Source of the DNA: Deinococcus grandis
Lineage (GTDB): Bacteria > Deinococcota > Deinococci > Deinococcales > Deinococcaceae
Length of the DNA: 64,000 nt
Assembly: GCF_001485435.1 (NCBI RefSeq)
Contig: NZ_BCMS01000001.1
Span: 2,489,501-2,553,500 of the forward strand
Direction of reading: 5' to 3'
Position numbers and translations under genes: made by a program. Within the stretch, counting starts at the first letter, position 1. Each line of letters begins with the position of its first letter. This document shows, one piece after another, positions 1-8,634 of this stretch. Below the pieces are notes generated by a model. It saw only the letters and a list, made by a program, of their open reading frames with translations, was not told the origin of the DNA and did not search any database.

Positions 1-798
1 GGGCACCACGGCGGGGTCCAGGACGATCAGTGGCGAGTTGATGCGCGACAGGACCGCCGGGGCGCTGCTGGCCACGCCGGGTCCGGCGTCCACGACGACG
101 CGCACGCCGCTGCCCCGCACGACCTTGAACACCCGGTAGCCGCTGCTGGCGGGCAGGGGCAGCGTGACGGTCAGGTCGCTGCCGCTGCGCGCGACCTCGG
201 CGCTGGGCACGAACGCCCCGCGGGTGGTGTAGCGGCGCGCGTCGCCCTGGATGCCTTTCAGGGTCAGGACGACGCGGTCGCTGCGCTGCTCGTCCTGGAC
301 CGGCACGTCGCGGCTGAGGTCCAGCACGACGCGGTCCGTGTCGCGCCCGGCGCGGCTGCTGACGCTGACCAGTTTCGGCGCGGTCAGCGTGAACTTCCCC
401 TGCTCGTACTGGGCGCCCAGGCCGCTGGCCAGCGTGTCCAGCGGGAGGTACAGGTTGCCGTTCACGATGGTCGCGGTGCGCCCCTGCACGCGCCGCGTGT
501 CGAGCTGCACGGTGTTGAACGACGTGGTGGCCCGCTGCTGGTCCTCGTCCAGCGGGAGCAGCAGGGTGTGGCCCAGGCCGGTCACGCGGACCACGCCGCT
601 GTCCTGCGTGATGCTCAGCAGGCCGCTGAGGTTGCTCTGGCTGGCGTACTCGGCGCCGTACAGCTGGATGCTCTGCACGTCCCGCCCGGCCAGATTCAGG
701 CGGGAGAAGGCGATCTGCGCGCCGGCCAGGCCGATCAGCAGCAGGCTGGCGGCGGCGGCGCTCAGGGCGGTGCGGCGGCCCGGTACGCGCAGCTTCAC
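1..798 (-). CDS. N-acetylmuramoyl-L-alanine amidase-like protein, N-terminal part (3' end outside window)
   Basis: The frame is open for 266 codons from a GTG at 798 and runs off the window edge, so the C-terminus is missing. Residues 1-27 form a signal peptide (Ala/Leu-rich core ending in GLAGAQ). Residues about 30-150 look like a copper-amine-oxidase-type N-terminal domain (NGNLYLPLDTLASGLGA), followed by an AMIN-like beta-rich stretch to about 255. These domains precede Amidase_3 in periplasmic amidases that cleave the peptidoglycan stem peptide. The visible end reads LIVLDPAVVP; the zinc-site motif of the catalytic domain (DPGHGG type) is not seen and probably lies beyond the edge. The start overlaps the smpB stop (GTGA), so the two genes are likely cotranscribed. 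The family call rests on the accessory domains only. Confidence 0.6.
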   Translation of the reverse strand, partial: MKLRVPGRRTALSAAAASLLLIGLAGAQIAFSRLNLAGRDVQSIQLYGAEYASQSNLSGLLSITQDSGVVRVTGLGHTLLLPLDEDQQRATTSFNTVQLDTRRVQGRTATIVNGNLYLPLDTLASGLGAQYEQGKFTLTAPKLVSVSSRAGRDTDRVVLDLSRDVPVQDEQRSDRVVLTLKGIQGDARRYTTRGAFVPSAEVARSGSDLTVTLPLPASSGYRVFKVVRGSGVRVVVDAGPGVASSAPAVLSRINSPLIVLDPAVVP

Positions 799-1217
799 AG
801 TTCGCGCAGCTCCCGGCGCACGGTCTTCTCGGCCTCGGCGCGGCGCTTGTCGTGCAGTTTCTTGCCGCGCGCCAGCGCGATTTCCACCTTGAAGAACTTG
901 CCCTTCTGGTACAGGCGGGTGGGGACCAGCGTCAGCCCTTTCTGTTCCAGGCCGCGCCTCACCTTGCCGATCTCCTCGCGGTGCAGCAGCAGGCGGCGGG
1001 TGCGGCGGGGCTCGTGGTTGTTGTACGTCGCTTCCTTGTAGGTCGGGATGTACAGGCCTTCCAGGTCGATGTTGCCGCCGTTCAGGCGGGCGAAGGCGTC
1101 GCGGAAGTCCACGCCGCCCGCGCGGATGCTCTTGACTTCACTGCCCGTCAGGCTGATCCCCGCCTCGAAGCGCTCCAGCAGTTCGTACTCGTAATGAGCG
1201 CGGCGGTTCGTGTACAC
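795..1217 (-). CDS. smpB: SsrA-binding protein SmpB
   Basis: SmpB binds tmRNA and delivers it to stalled ribosomes for trans-translation. The 140-residue product carries the family signature throughout: RAHYEYELLERFEAGISLTGSEVKSIR near the N-terminus, the central NNHEPRRTRRLLLHREEI segment, and the lysine-rich C-terminal helix GKKLHDKRRAEAEKT that enters the decoding centre. The length is normal. The start is GTG. A TAGAAT box lies 6 nt upstream and there is no Shine-Dalgarno sequence, so the mRNA is probably leaderless. The stop overlaps the GTG of the downstream amidase-like gene by GTGA, which suggests one transcript. Confidence 0.97.
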   Translation of the reverse strand: MYTNRRAHYEYELLERFEAGISLTGSEVKSIRAGGVDFRDAFARLNGGNIDLEGLYIPTYKEATYNNHEPRRTRRLLLHREEIGKVRRGLEQKGLTLVPTRLYQKGKFFKVEIALARGKKLHDKRRAEAEKTVRRELREL

Positions 1218-1245
1218 CCGGGCATTCTAGCAGCACGGGGAAAAC

Positions 1246-1318
1246 GCGTTGATGGTCAACAGGTGATGGGTGATGGACGGGACGCTGCCCCCCTCCATCA
1301 CCCATCGACCATCACCCG
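1246..1318. repeat. Intergenic palindrome of GATGG words
   Basis: Between smpB and the upstream dehydrogenase lies a stretch of repeated TGATGG/GGTGATGGG words, answered downstream by their reverse complement (CATCACCCATCGACCATCACC). The arms are imperfect but long enough for a strong hairpin. The same vocabulary recurs at 6177, 16439, 36005 and 54791. It may end transcription of the minus-strand gene ending at 1320. No T-run follows. Confidence 0.6.
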
Positions 1319-1319
1319 T

Positions 1320-2030
1320 TTACTTCTTCGGGGGGCGGCTGGGGCGGACTTCCACGCGGCTGGGCAGGGTGCGCTCGGGCATGTGCAGGAGGTCCACGGT
1401 GAGCTGCGCGAGGTCCTCGGGCTGGATCTTCCAGGCGTCCTTGTCCTGATCGGGCGTGTGGCCGTTGAAATGCGTGGCGACGCTGCCGGGCATGATCTGC
1501 GTGACCTTGATGCCCCGGTCGCGCAGGTCGAGGTTCAGGACCTCGCTGAGGCCGTTCAGGCCGAACTTGCTGGCGTTGTACGCGCCGCCGCCCGGCAGGG
1601 GGTTCTTCCCGGCGAGGCTGGACAGCGTGAAGATGTACCCGCCGCGTTCAGTCAGGGCGGGAATGGCGGCCTTGACGGTGTAGAACGCGCCGCTGAGGTT
1701 CGTGTCGATCACGTCCTGCCACTGCTCGATGCTCAGGTCCGCGACGTTCCCGAAGTGCCCCACGCCCGCGTTCACGAACAGCACGTCCAGCCCGCCGAAG
1801 GCCGCCACGTGCGCGTCCACGGCGGCCTGCACGGCGCGGGGGTCCTTCACGTCGCAGGCGACGCCGCGCGCGCCCGCGCCCAGCCCGGCGGCGACCTGCG
1901 CGATCTCGTCGGCGTTGCGGCTGGTGATGGTCACGGCGTACCCGTCGGCGATCAGGGCCTGCGCGACGGCGTGCCCGATGCCCTTGCTGGCTCCGGTGAT
2001 GAAGGCGCTCTTCTGGGTGGTCTGCGTCAT
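1320..2030 (-). CDS. Short-chain dehydrogenase/reductase
   Basis: This NAD(P)-dependent oxidoreductase of the classical SDR family has 236 residues. It shows the Rossmann TGASKGIG nucleotide motif near residues 11-18, the NAG motif (VNAGVG), the catalytic serine in SSLAG and the Y-x3-K pair in YNASKFG. The order and length are those of classical SDRs; substrate and direction cannot be read. The ATG at 2030 is preferred because a TAGGGT box lies 8 nt upstream; an in-frame ATG at 2039 would add three residues. The gene appears monocistronic, with palindromic sequence on either side. Confidence 0.88.
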   Translation of the reverse strand: MTQTTQKSAFITGASKGIGHAVAQALIADGYAVTITSRNADEIAQVAAGLGAGARGVACDVKDPRAVQAAVDAHVAAFGGLDVLFVNAGVGHFGNVADLSIEQWQDVIDTNLSGAFYTVKAAIPALTERGGYIFTLSSLAGKNPLPGGGAYNASKFGLNGLSEVLNLDLRDRGIKVTQIMPGSVATHFNGHTPDQDKDAWKIQPEDLAQLTVDLLHMPERTLPSRVEVRPSRPPKK

Positions 2031-2118
2031 GGGCGGCACCCTAACACGCGCCCGCCGACGCGCAGTGTGAACGGCAGAGCAGTGTGAACGTGGCCTTCAG
2101 GTCCTGATCATGCGACCA

Positions 2119-2153
2119 CCGCCGCCCTCCCGACAATCGGGGGAGGGCGGCGG
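2119..2153. terminator. GC-rich hairpin, possible bidirectional terminator
   Basis: There is a perfect 13-bp stem (CCGCCGCCCTCCC and its complement) with a 9-nt loop between two minus-strand genes. It lies just after the stop of the secreted protein gene at 2171 and has no uridine tract. Confidence 0.55.
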
Positions 2154-2170
2154 CTGTGGGTGTCCGCGAC

Positions 2171-2638
2171 TCAGCGGGGCAGGCGCGTGGCGAGCTGGTC
2201 GTACATGTAGTTCACGAATTCCGCGCGGTAGCGCAGCAACACGCTGATCCCGAAGGTCTCGCTCACGCTGTACTTCTGCCCCTGCGGCGTCTGCAGTTCC
2301 AGGCGCGCGCCCAGCTTGTTCCACGGCACCAGCGCGTTGGGCGCGACGAACACCGGGCGCACCTGGATGGCGTTCGCGGTGGGCGTAGCGGCGATGGTGG
2401 CCTGCGGGTAGCGGCGTTTCAGGGCGCCGCCGCTGTCGCGTTTCATGGCCTCCAGGATGCTGCGGCGCTGGTCGGCGTTCACGAGGTTCTGGTTGCCCTC
2501 AATGACGGGATCGAGGATCACGTACGTGGCGGTGGCGAGCTGCTGGGCGCTCGGGGCGGGCGCCTGGGCGGAGGCGAGGCCCAGGGCCAGCAGCGGGGCG
2601 GCCAGGGCGGCGCGGGTCAGGGTGCGGGGGGTGGTCAT
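2171..2638 (-). CDS. Small secreted protein of unknown function
   Basis: The 155-residue product has a clear signal peptide: residues 1-25, basic start then AALAAPLLALGLASAQA. The mature part begins with a Gln/Ala/Pro-rich segment followed by a mixed alpha/beta region (VILDPVIEGNQNLVNADQRRSI, later TPQGQKYSVSETFG). I recognise no named domain. The ATG at 2638 places the signal peptide exactly at the start, although the frame stays open further upstream. It is divergent from mazG, about 100 bp away. It is probably exported to the periplasm or cell surface. Confidence 0.7.
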   Translation of the reverse strand: MTTPRTLTRAALAAPLLALGLASAQAPAPSAQQLATATYVILDPVIEGNQNLVNADQRRSILEAMKRDSGGALKRRYPQATIAATPTANAIQVRPVFVAPNALVPWNKLGARLELQTPQGQKYSVSETFGISVLLRYRAEFVNYMYDQLATRLPR

Positions 2639-2743
2639 GCGTGTCAGTGCATCACACCTTTCCTGACGGGGCGTGAAGTGCCCGTGAGGGCCACCGCGGG
2701 TCAGGGCGGCCCTGGCGCTCACGCGCGCTCTAGAGTGGGGGAC

Positions 2744-3394
2744 ATGCAGGACCTCCTCTCGATCATGCGGCGCCTGCGCGCCCCGGACGGTTGCCCCTGG
2801 GACCGTGAGCAGACGCACGAGTCCCTGCGTCCCTACCTGCTGGAGGAAGCCGCCGAGGCGGCCGACGCCGTCAGCAGCCCCGACCCGGCCGACCTGCCTG
2901 ACGAGCTGGGTGACGTGCTGCTGCAGGTGGCGTTCCACAGCGTGATTGCCGAGGAGGCCGGGACCTTCGGGTACCCGGACGTGGAGCGGGCCATCGTGGA
3001 GAAACTCGTACGGCGTCACCCGCACGTGTTCGCAGGGACGGACGTGAGCGGCAGTGAGGAGGTCGTGACGAACTGGCAGGCCATCAAGGCCGCCGAGCGC
3101 GGTGGCCGCGTGCGGCGCCCCGAGCAGCGCGTTCCCGCCGCGCTGGGGGCCCTGGCACGCGAGGCGAAGGCGCAGAAGCTCGCCGGTCACGCGAAGGCAA
3201 CGCCCGAGGCGGCGCAGGAGGCGCTGCTGGCGGCCGCGCAGGCCGCACCAGCCTCGGCCGACGGGATCGCGGACGTCCTGGAGGCCGTGGTGGCCTGGGC
3301 GCGCGCGGCGGGCGTGGACGCCGAACTGGCCCTGCGCGAACGGACCCTGAGCACACTGCGGGCCCTGCCGGACGACGCCGGGCTGACCTCATGA
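2744..3394 (+). CDS. mazG: MazG-family nucleoside triphosphate pyrophosphohydrolase
   Basis: MazG hydrolyses (d)NTPs to monophosphates and pyrophosphate and is linked to nucleotide-pool sanitation. The 216-residue product starts with the typical LLSIMRRLRAPDGCPWDREQTHESLRPYLLEEAAEA and carries the metal-binding EExxE...ExxD pattern (EEAAE, then DELGD). Only one full MazG unit is visible; the C-terminal third is degenerate, so the protein is shorter than the two-domain E. coli enzyme. The ATG at 2744 follows a TAGAGT box by 7 nt, the leaderless arrangement. The stop overlaps the next start (ATGA), coupling it to the Nudix gene, also a pyrophosphatase. Confidence 0.92.
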   Translation: MQDLLSIMRRLRAPDGCPWDREQTHESLRPYLLEEAAEAADAVSSPDPADLPDELGDVLLQVAFHSVIAEEAGTFGYPDVERAIVEKLVRRHPHVFAGTDVSGSEEVVTNWQAIKAAERGGRVRRPEQRVPAALGALAREAKAQKLAGHAKATPEAAQEALLAAAQAAPASADGIADVLEAVVAWARAAGVDAELALRERTLSTLRALPDDAGLTS

Positions 3395-3975
3395 CCGACC
3401 CGCTGGACGCGGTGACGGCCGACCCGTGGGCGACGTGGCTGGGGGAACGGGAGCGCCGCACGCTGCACCTGCCGGACTACCGCCGCGCGGCGGTCCTCGT
3501 GGGCCTCACGCGCGAGGTGGACGCGCGGGTGCTGCTCACGGTGCGCTCGGCGGACCTGCCCACCCACAAAGGGCAGATCAGCTTCCCCGGCGGCAGCCTG
3601 GAGCGCGGCGAGACTCCGGTGGAGGCCGCGCTGCGCGAGGCGCAGGAGGAGGTCGGGCTGGACCCGGCGCAGGTGACGGTCCTGGGTGAACTGGACGATG
3701 TGTTCACGCCCATCGGCTTCCACGTGACGCCGGTCCTGGCGCGCATTCCCGCCCAGCCCACCCTGACGCTGTCGGGCGAGGTCGCGCAGCTGCTCCTGCC
3801 GGGCCTGGCCGACCTGCGCGCCGCGCCCATGACCCGGGAGGTCCGCACGCTGCCGGACGGGACGCGGGTGCCGCTGTACCGCTACCCGTGGCAGGGGCAT
3901 GACATCTGGGGCATGACGGCGCGGGTACTGCACGACCTGCTGCGCGACGGCCCGCAGCGTGACGGTCCCGCCTGA
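3391..3975 (+). CDS. Nudix hydrolase, CoA pyrophosphatase type
   Basis: The 194-residue Nudix protein has the complete box GGSLERGETPVEAALREAQEEVGL at about residues 67-90. Just before it is the extended motif LLTVRSADLPTHKGQISFPGG, which marks the NudL/CoAse subgroup that cleaves coenzyme A to 3',5'-ADP and phosphopantetheine. Translation starts within the mazG stop (ATGA), so the two are cotranscribed and probably coupled. Together they look like a nucleotide-housekeeping operon. A GC-rich hairpin follows the stop. Confidence 0.92.
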   Translation: MTDPLDAVTADPWATWLGERERRTLHLPDYRRAAVLVGLTREVDARVLLTVRSADLPTHKGQISFPGGSLERGETPVEAALREAQEEVGLDPAQVTVLGELDDVFTPIGFHVTPVLARIPAQPTLTLSGEVAQLLLPGLADLRAAPMTREVRTLPDGTRVPLYRYPWQGHDIWGMTARVLHDLLRDGPQRDGPA

Positions 3976-3992
3976 GGGGCGCATCGGAACAA

Positions 3993-4015
3993 CCCCCACC
4001 CGCGTGGGGTGGGGG
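3993..4015. terminator. Hairpin between convergent genes
   Basis: A 9-bp perfect stem, CCCCCACCC pairing with GGGTGGGGG, lies between the convergent Nudix and PEGA genes. There is no T-run, but the position suits a bidirectional terminator. Confidence 0.55.
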
Positions 4016-4033
4016 CGCAACCTGAGCCGTGGA

Positions 4034-5053
4034 TCAGCGGCTGGGGTTGATGGTGATCTGGCCGTTCTTCGTGATGTTGTAGTTGCTCACGAAGGTGCGG
4101 TAGCCGGGGGCGATCATGACGATCTCGTGCGTGCCGCCGTCGAGTTGCAGGTCCAGGCCGCCGTTGCGGATGGTCCCGGCCTCCTGGCCGTCCACGAAGA
4201 TGCGGGCGCCGCTGACGCTGCTGCGCACGGACACGGTGAAGGCGCTGTTCACGGGGGCCGGGGTGACGGCCTGCGCGAACTCGACGTTCACGTTGGTGGT
4301 GCTGCCGCCGCGGATGGCGACGGTGGTGGTGAAGTCACGGTACCCGGGCGCCTGGACGCGGATGGGGTAGCTGCCGGCCTTCAGGTTGCTGTAGGTGACG
4401 TTCGCGCCGCCCAGTCGCTGGCCGTTCAGGATCACGGTGGCGTTGTTCACGTTCGTGCCGACGAACAGGCTGCCGGTGCTGATGGGGGTGCGGCCCGCGA
4501 CGGTGTAGAAGGCGGTGTCGCTGACCCAGCTGTTCTGGGGCAGGGGGTTGACGACGATGCTCAGCGCCTGGGCCAGACCGGCCTGGTTCTTGGCGTTCAC
4601 GGTGGCGAACTGGTCCTGGGTGGTCTTGAAGGAGCTGATCTGGTCGAGGTTCAGAGGGGTGAGGCTGGCCAGGGCCAGGACCTTGTTCTGCCCGATGGGG
4701 CCGGCGACCGTGAAGTTGAACTTGTCCTCGGGGGCGGGGAACACCTTGGTGGTGTTGGCCTTGACGAGGTTGCTGTCGCTCAGGCGGTTGGGGAGGATCT
4801 GGTCGACGCTGCCGTCGGGGTTCACGTTGAACAGGTACACGTACGCGTCGCGGTTGACGGTGGCGCTGATGCTGATCTTGTCACCCACGCGGTAGGCGGG
4901 GTTCTGGTTGCCGGTCGTGTCCTTGTCCACGCGCACGCTGACGTTCAGGTCAGGCTGGGTGGGGTTCACGATGATGCTCTGGGCGCTGATTTTGGGGGCA
5001 GCGGCGGCGGTGCTCAGGAGCATCGCGGCCGGGATAAGAAGAAGTTTTTTCAT
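4034..5053 (-). CDS. Secreted DUF4384 and PEGA-domain protein
   Basis: The 339-residue exported protein has a signal peptide (MKKLLLIPAAMLLSTAAAA, residues 1-19). Residues about 35-125 match the DUF4384 pattern (VGDKISISATVNRDAYVYLFNVNPDGSV...ILPN). Two PEGA repeats follow near 205-265 and 272-335 (GSLFVGTNVNNATVILNGQ; SSVSGARIFVDGQEAG...APGYRTF). PEGA domains are surface beta-modules thought to bind other proteins or polysaccharide; the ligand here is unknown. The start has a strong Shine-Dalgarno (GGAGG, 6 nt before the ATG), unlike most neighbours, so this mRNA has a real leader. A cell-envelope location is inferred. Confidence 0.88.
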   Translation of the reverse strand: MKKLLLIPAAMLLSTAAAAPKISAQSIIVNPTQPDLNVSVRVDKDTTGNQNPAYRVGDKISISATVNRDAYVYLFNVNPDGSVDQILPNRLSDSNLVKANTTKVFPAPEDKFNFTVAGPIGQNKVLALASLTPLNLDQISSFKTTQDQFATVNAKNQAGLAQALSIVVNPLPQNSWVSDTAFYTVAGRTPISTGSLFVGTNVNNATVILNGQRLGGANVTYSNLKAGSYPIRVQAPGYRDFTTTVAIRGGSTTNVNVEFAQAVTPAPVNSAFTVSVRSSVSGARIFVDGQEAGTIRNGGLDLQLDGGTHEIVMIAPGYRTFVSNYNITKNGQITINPSR

Positions 5054-5273
5054 GTGGGACCTCCGCTGATGAGCCTACGGGGCGGCACATGACGCGCCGT
5101 GAGTTCAGGCAGCGGCAAACTTAATGGTGCTTCAGGCCACGGTCAGCTTGGGCCGGGCGGGTGGACGTCGTGTGGGCGCCGTCCGGCGATCCTGAGGAGA
5201 TTGAACGATCTCACATCAACATGAAGCTTTCTTAATGTATGATCAGGTCATCATCAGTTCTGGAGGTTCCACC

Positions 5274-5390
5274 ATGACCGCGTTCCTGCGTCGTCTGTTC
5301 AGCCGCCGAGTCCCTGTCCCCACCCGCACGCGCCAGAGTCCGCCCATCACCGAACTGGACCTCCTGCGCGCCCTGGGCTGCGACGAGTAG
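5274..5390 (+). CDS. Short basic protein, 38 residues, unknown function
   Basis: The frame 5274-5390 encodes a 38-residue product beginning MTAFLRRLFSRRVPVPTRTR and ending ITELDLLRALGCDE. The N-terminal half has seven arginines and no acidic residue; the C-terminal half is acidic, with a possible helix (TELDLLRAL). A textbook Shine-Dalgarno (TGGAGG) lies 6 nt before the ATG, and the 100 bp upstream are unusually AT-rich with TTGAAC and TATGAT promoter-like words. This is the main support for the gene. An amphipathic membrane-associating start (AFLRRLFSRR) is possible. I do not recognise a family. Confidence 0.55.
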   Translation: MTAFLRRLFSRRVPVPTRTRQSPPITELDLLRALGCDE

Positions 5391-5518
5391 GCCCCAGCAC
5401 ACCTCCATCCCGGCCCGGGACTGAACGGCGACGCCCACGCCATCAGTCCCGGGCCTGCCTGCGCCCCGGGGGCGACCCGGCAGCCGACGCGGCCCGGCAC
5501 ATGCTCTAGCCTGAACGC

Positions 5519-6193
5519 ATGCCCCTGTCCCCTGCCGCTCCCGACGCGCCCAGCCCGGACGTCCTGATCGTCGTCGCCACGCCCGGCGAGGCCGCGCACC
5601 TGCGGGACCTGCCCGCCCGCGTGATCGTCAGCGGGGTCGGGCCGGTCGCGGCGGCCCTGGCCACCGCCCACGCCCTGACGGCCGCCCCGGCCCGGCTGGT
5701 CATCAGCGCCGGGATCGGCGGCGCGTACCCCGGCAGCGGGCTGCGCCCCGGCGACCTCGCCGTGTCCAGCGTGATGATCCAGGCGGACCTGGGCGCCTGG
5801 GACGGCGCCGCCTTCCTCCCGCTGGACGACCTGGGCCTGTCCGTCCTGCCGGACACGCCGCACGGCGCGGTCTTTCCCGCCTGGACACACGCCCGGGCGG
5901 TCGCGGCCCGCGCCTGCGCGGCACTCGGCCCGGCCCTGACGCTGGGCGGCGTGACCGGCAGCGCGGCGCAGGCTCAGGCGCTGGAACGCCGGTACGCCGG
6001 CGCGCTGTGCGAGGGCATGGAAGGCGCGGGCATCGCCCACGCCGCCCTGCTCGCCGGGGTCCCGGCGATGGAGGTGCGCGGCATCAGCAACCCCGTCGGC
6101 CCCCGCGACCGCAGCGCGTGGCGCGTCCCCGAGGCGCTCGCCGCGACCCGCCGGGGCGTGCAGGCCGCGCTGGCCGTGATGGCTGATGGCTGA
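5519..6193 (+). CDS. mqnB: Futalosine hydrolase
   Basis: MqnB removes the base from futalosine in the alternative (futalosine) route to menaquinone. The 224-residue product is a nucleoside-phosphorylase-fold hydrolase. It shows VVATPGEAAHL at the start, SAGIGGAYPGSGLRPGDL for the base/ribose pocket, and CEGMEGAGIAHAALLAGVPAMEVRGISNPVG, with the glutamate and RGISN segment typical of MqnB rather than MTA/SAH nucleosidase. The ATG follows a TAGCCT box by 6 nt. The last four residues (MADG) and the stop are formed by a 7-bp tandem repeat that starts inside the gene. Confidence 0.88.
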   Translation: MPLSPAAPDAPSPDVLIVVATPGEAAHLRDLPARVIVSGVGPVAAALATAHALTAAPARLVISAGIGGAYPGSGLRPGDLAVSSVMIQADLGAWDGAAFLPLDDLGLSVLPDTPHGAVFPAWTHARAVAARACAALGPALTLGGVTGSAAQAQALERRYAGALCEGMEGAGIAHAALLAGVPAMEVRGISNPVGPRDRSAWRVPEALAATRRGVQAALAVMADG

Positions 6194-6231
6194 TGGCTGA
6201 TGGCTGATGGCTGATGGCTGATGGCTGATGG
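6177..6231 (+). repeat. Tandem repeat, 7-bp unit TGATGGC, seven and a fraction copies
   Basis: Seven perfect copies of TGATGGC (6177-6225) are followed by a partial TGATGG. The array starts inside the last codons of mqnB, and the stop codon TGA is the first three bases of the third unit. Because every unit begins with TGA and the period is 7, copies beyond the third leave the protein unchanged. This is a likely slippage-variable locus. Confidence 0.95.
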
Positions 6232-6290
6232 TCAACAGCGTCTGCGCGCCGGACCCGCCCACGTCAAGGCCGTCCCACTCCCCACTGCCC

Positions 6291-7127
6291 CTACAGCAGG
6301 CGGCCGTCGTCGGGGAAGTCCAGCGGGTCGGGCGCCTGCACGGGCACGCCGTGGGCGTTCAGGGCTTCGCGCAGCTGCGGGATGTTCTTCAGCGCGTGGC
6401 CTCTGGTGGTGTTCTCGAAGAACACGTACAGTTCGCTGAGGTCGTCGGCGACGAGCGCGATCTTCTGCGCCCACTCGTCCATCTCGGCTCGGCTGTAGCG
6501 GTAGTCGTGGCGTTCGGCGGCGCTCTGGCCGTCCCACCAGTTCGTGGCGTTGCGGCCGTGCAGGCGCAGGTAGCCGACGTCCGCCGTGACGTGCAGCTGC
6601 GGTTCGGGCAGGCCCCCGGCGGGCGGGTAGTCCGGGCTGACCCAGATCACGCCGCGCTGCGCCATGCCCTCGCGCACCTCGGGGAGATCCCAGCCTTCGT
6701 GGCGGATCTCGACGGCCAGTTCGTGCCCGGCGAAGCGTTCGGTGAGCATCTGCAGGTACCGGCGGTTGGCGGGCGTGCGGTGGAACGAGTACGGGAACTG
6801 CGCCAGGTACGGCCCGAGCACGCCCGCCTCGCGCAGCGGTTCGGGGCTCTGGAGCATGCGGTCGAAGTCGTCGTCGGTAGGGGCGCGGTCGTGCGTGAAC
6901 ACCCGGTGGAGTTTCACGGTGAAGCGCACCCGTCCGGCACTCTTGCGGAGCATGCCCTCGAAAGCCTTCAGACCGGGAATGCCGTAGAAGGAGGCGTTCA
7001 GTTCGGCGGCGTCGAAGTGCCGGGCGTACGTGGCGAGGTAGTCGTCCTTGCGCACGCCGTCGTACAGGAGGCCCGGGGCCGCCCAGTCGTCGTTGCTGTA
7101 ACCGCCGCAGCCGATGTACACGCGCAT
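6291..7127 (-). CDS. DUF72 family protein
   Basis: The 278-residue product begins MRVYIGCGGYSNDDW, the usual start of DUF72 (YecE-type) proteins, which have a TIM-barrel fold and no settled biochemical role. Conserved segments include ELNASFYGIP, FTVKLHRVFTH, AVEIRHEGW, YLRLHGRNATNWWDG and LYVFFENTTRGHALKN. The length is normal for the family. The ATG at 7127 is chosen because it places the conserved IGCGGYS motif at residue 5 and a TACCCT box 7 nt upstream; upstream codons are also open. It is convergent with mqnB. Confidence 0.9.
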   Translation of the reverse strand: MRVYIGCGGYSNDDWAAPGLLYDGVRKDDYLATYARHFDAAELNASFYGIPGLKAFEGMLRKSAGRVRFTVKLHRVFTHDRAPTDDDFDRMLQSPEPLREAGVLGPYLAQFPYSFHRTPANRRYLQMLTERFAGHELAVEIRHEGWDLPEVREGMAQRGVIWVSPDYPPAGGLPEPQLHVTADVGYLRLHGRNATNWWDGQSAAERHDYRYSRAEMDEWAQKIALVADDLSELYVFFENTTRGHALKNIPQLREALNAHGVPVQAPDPLDFPDDGRLL

Positions 7128-7194
7128 GCCTGAGAGGGTAGCGTCCGGCGCGCGGGGTGGTCCTTGGCGCAACCTTCAGCTCGCGCGGGGCGGG

Positions 7195-7620
7195 TCAGTT
7201 GGTGCGTGGGGGGCGGTTCAGGGAGGTCCAGAAGGCCTGGATGGTGCGCAGCGCCTCGCGGAACTGCGTGAAGTCCAGGGGTTTGACGACGTAGGCGCTC
7301 GCGCCGTGCGCGTAGGATTCGCGGATGTCCCGGTTCTCGCCGCTGGTGGTGAGCATCACGACCGGGATGCCGTCCAGGCCGCGTTCGGCGCGGATGGCGT
7401 CCAGGATGGCGATGCCGTCCATGTGCGGCATCTTGAGGTCCAGCAGGATCAGGTCGGGCAGGTGGCCGTCGTCGCGGGCGTGGCGCAGGAGGGTCATGGC
7501 CTCGGGGCCGCTGCTGGCCACGCTGACCGCGCCCCCGGTGGCGACCTCGTCCAGCGCGGTCAGGGCGAGTTCCACGTCGTTGGGGTTGTCGTCGATCAGC
7601 AGGATTCTGCGGGTGTTCAC
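7195..7620 (-). CDS. Single-domain response regulator, Rcp1-like
   Basis: The 141-residue product is a stand-alone receiver domain. It has the acidic pair DD in ILLIDDNPNDVEL, the phospho-acceptor aspartate in LILLDLKMPHMDG, threonines in MLTTSGE and the lysine in VVKPLDF. The spacing DDNPxD and the C-terminal tail AFWTSLNRPP are typical of Rcp1-type regulators that partner phytochromes and other hybrid kinases; no kinase is nearby. There is no output domain, so it probably acts by protein contact. The start is GTG with GGGAGG 4 nt upstream. It is divergent from hisF. Confidence 0.9.
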   Translation of the reverse strand: MNTRRILLIDDNPNDVELALTALDEVATGGAVSVASSGPEAMTLLRHARDDGHLPDLILLDLKMPHMDGIAILDAIRAERGLDGIPVVMLTTSGENRDIRESYAHGASAYVVKPLDFTQFREALRTIQAFWTSLNRPPRTN

Positions 7621-7798
7621 GGGGCCTCCCGGTGCGCGTGAGGTCGCCTGAGTCAGCCGGGGAGCACCATGCCGCCCGGTGACCCGCAGTGTAGCAAAGT
7701 CCATGAGTCTTTCCTTAACTTGATTTAACGTTGCGGGGTCAGGGGCGCACTGGGCAGCCCCACACTGCCCCGCGCGGGTAGCACGTAGACTGCGCCCC

Positions 7799-8596
<798 letters not shown>

Positions 8597-8634
8597 ATTC
8601 CCTTTTTACCCGTGGCCTCCGGAGGGGGCCTGAC

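Noticed and set aside
6177..6231. CRISPR-like array
   Set aside because: Head-to-tail 7-bp units with no spacers; a simple tandem repeat. No cas genes are present.
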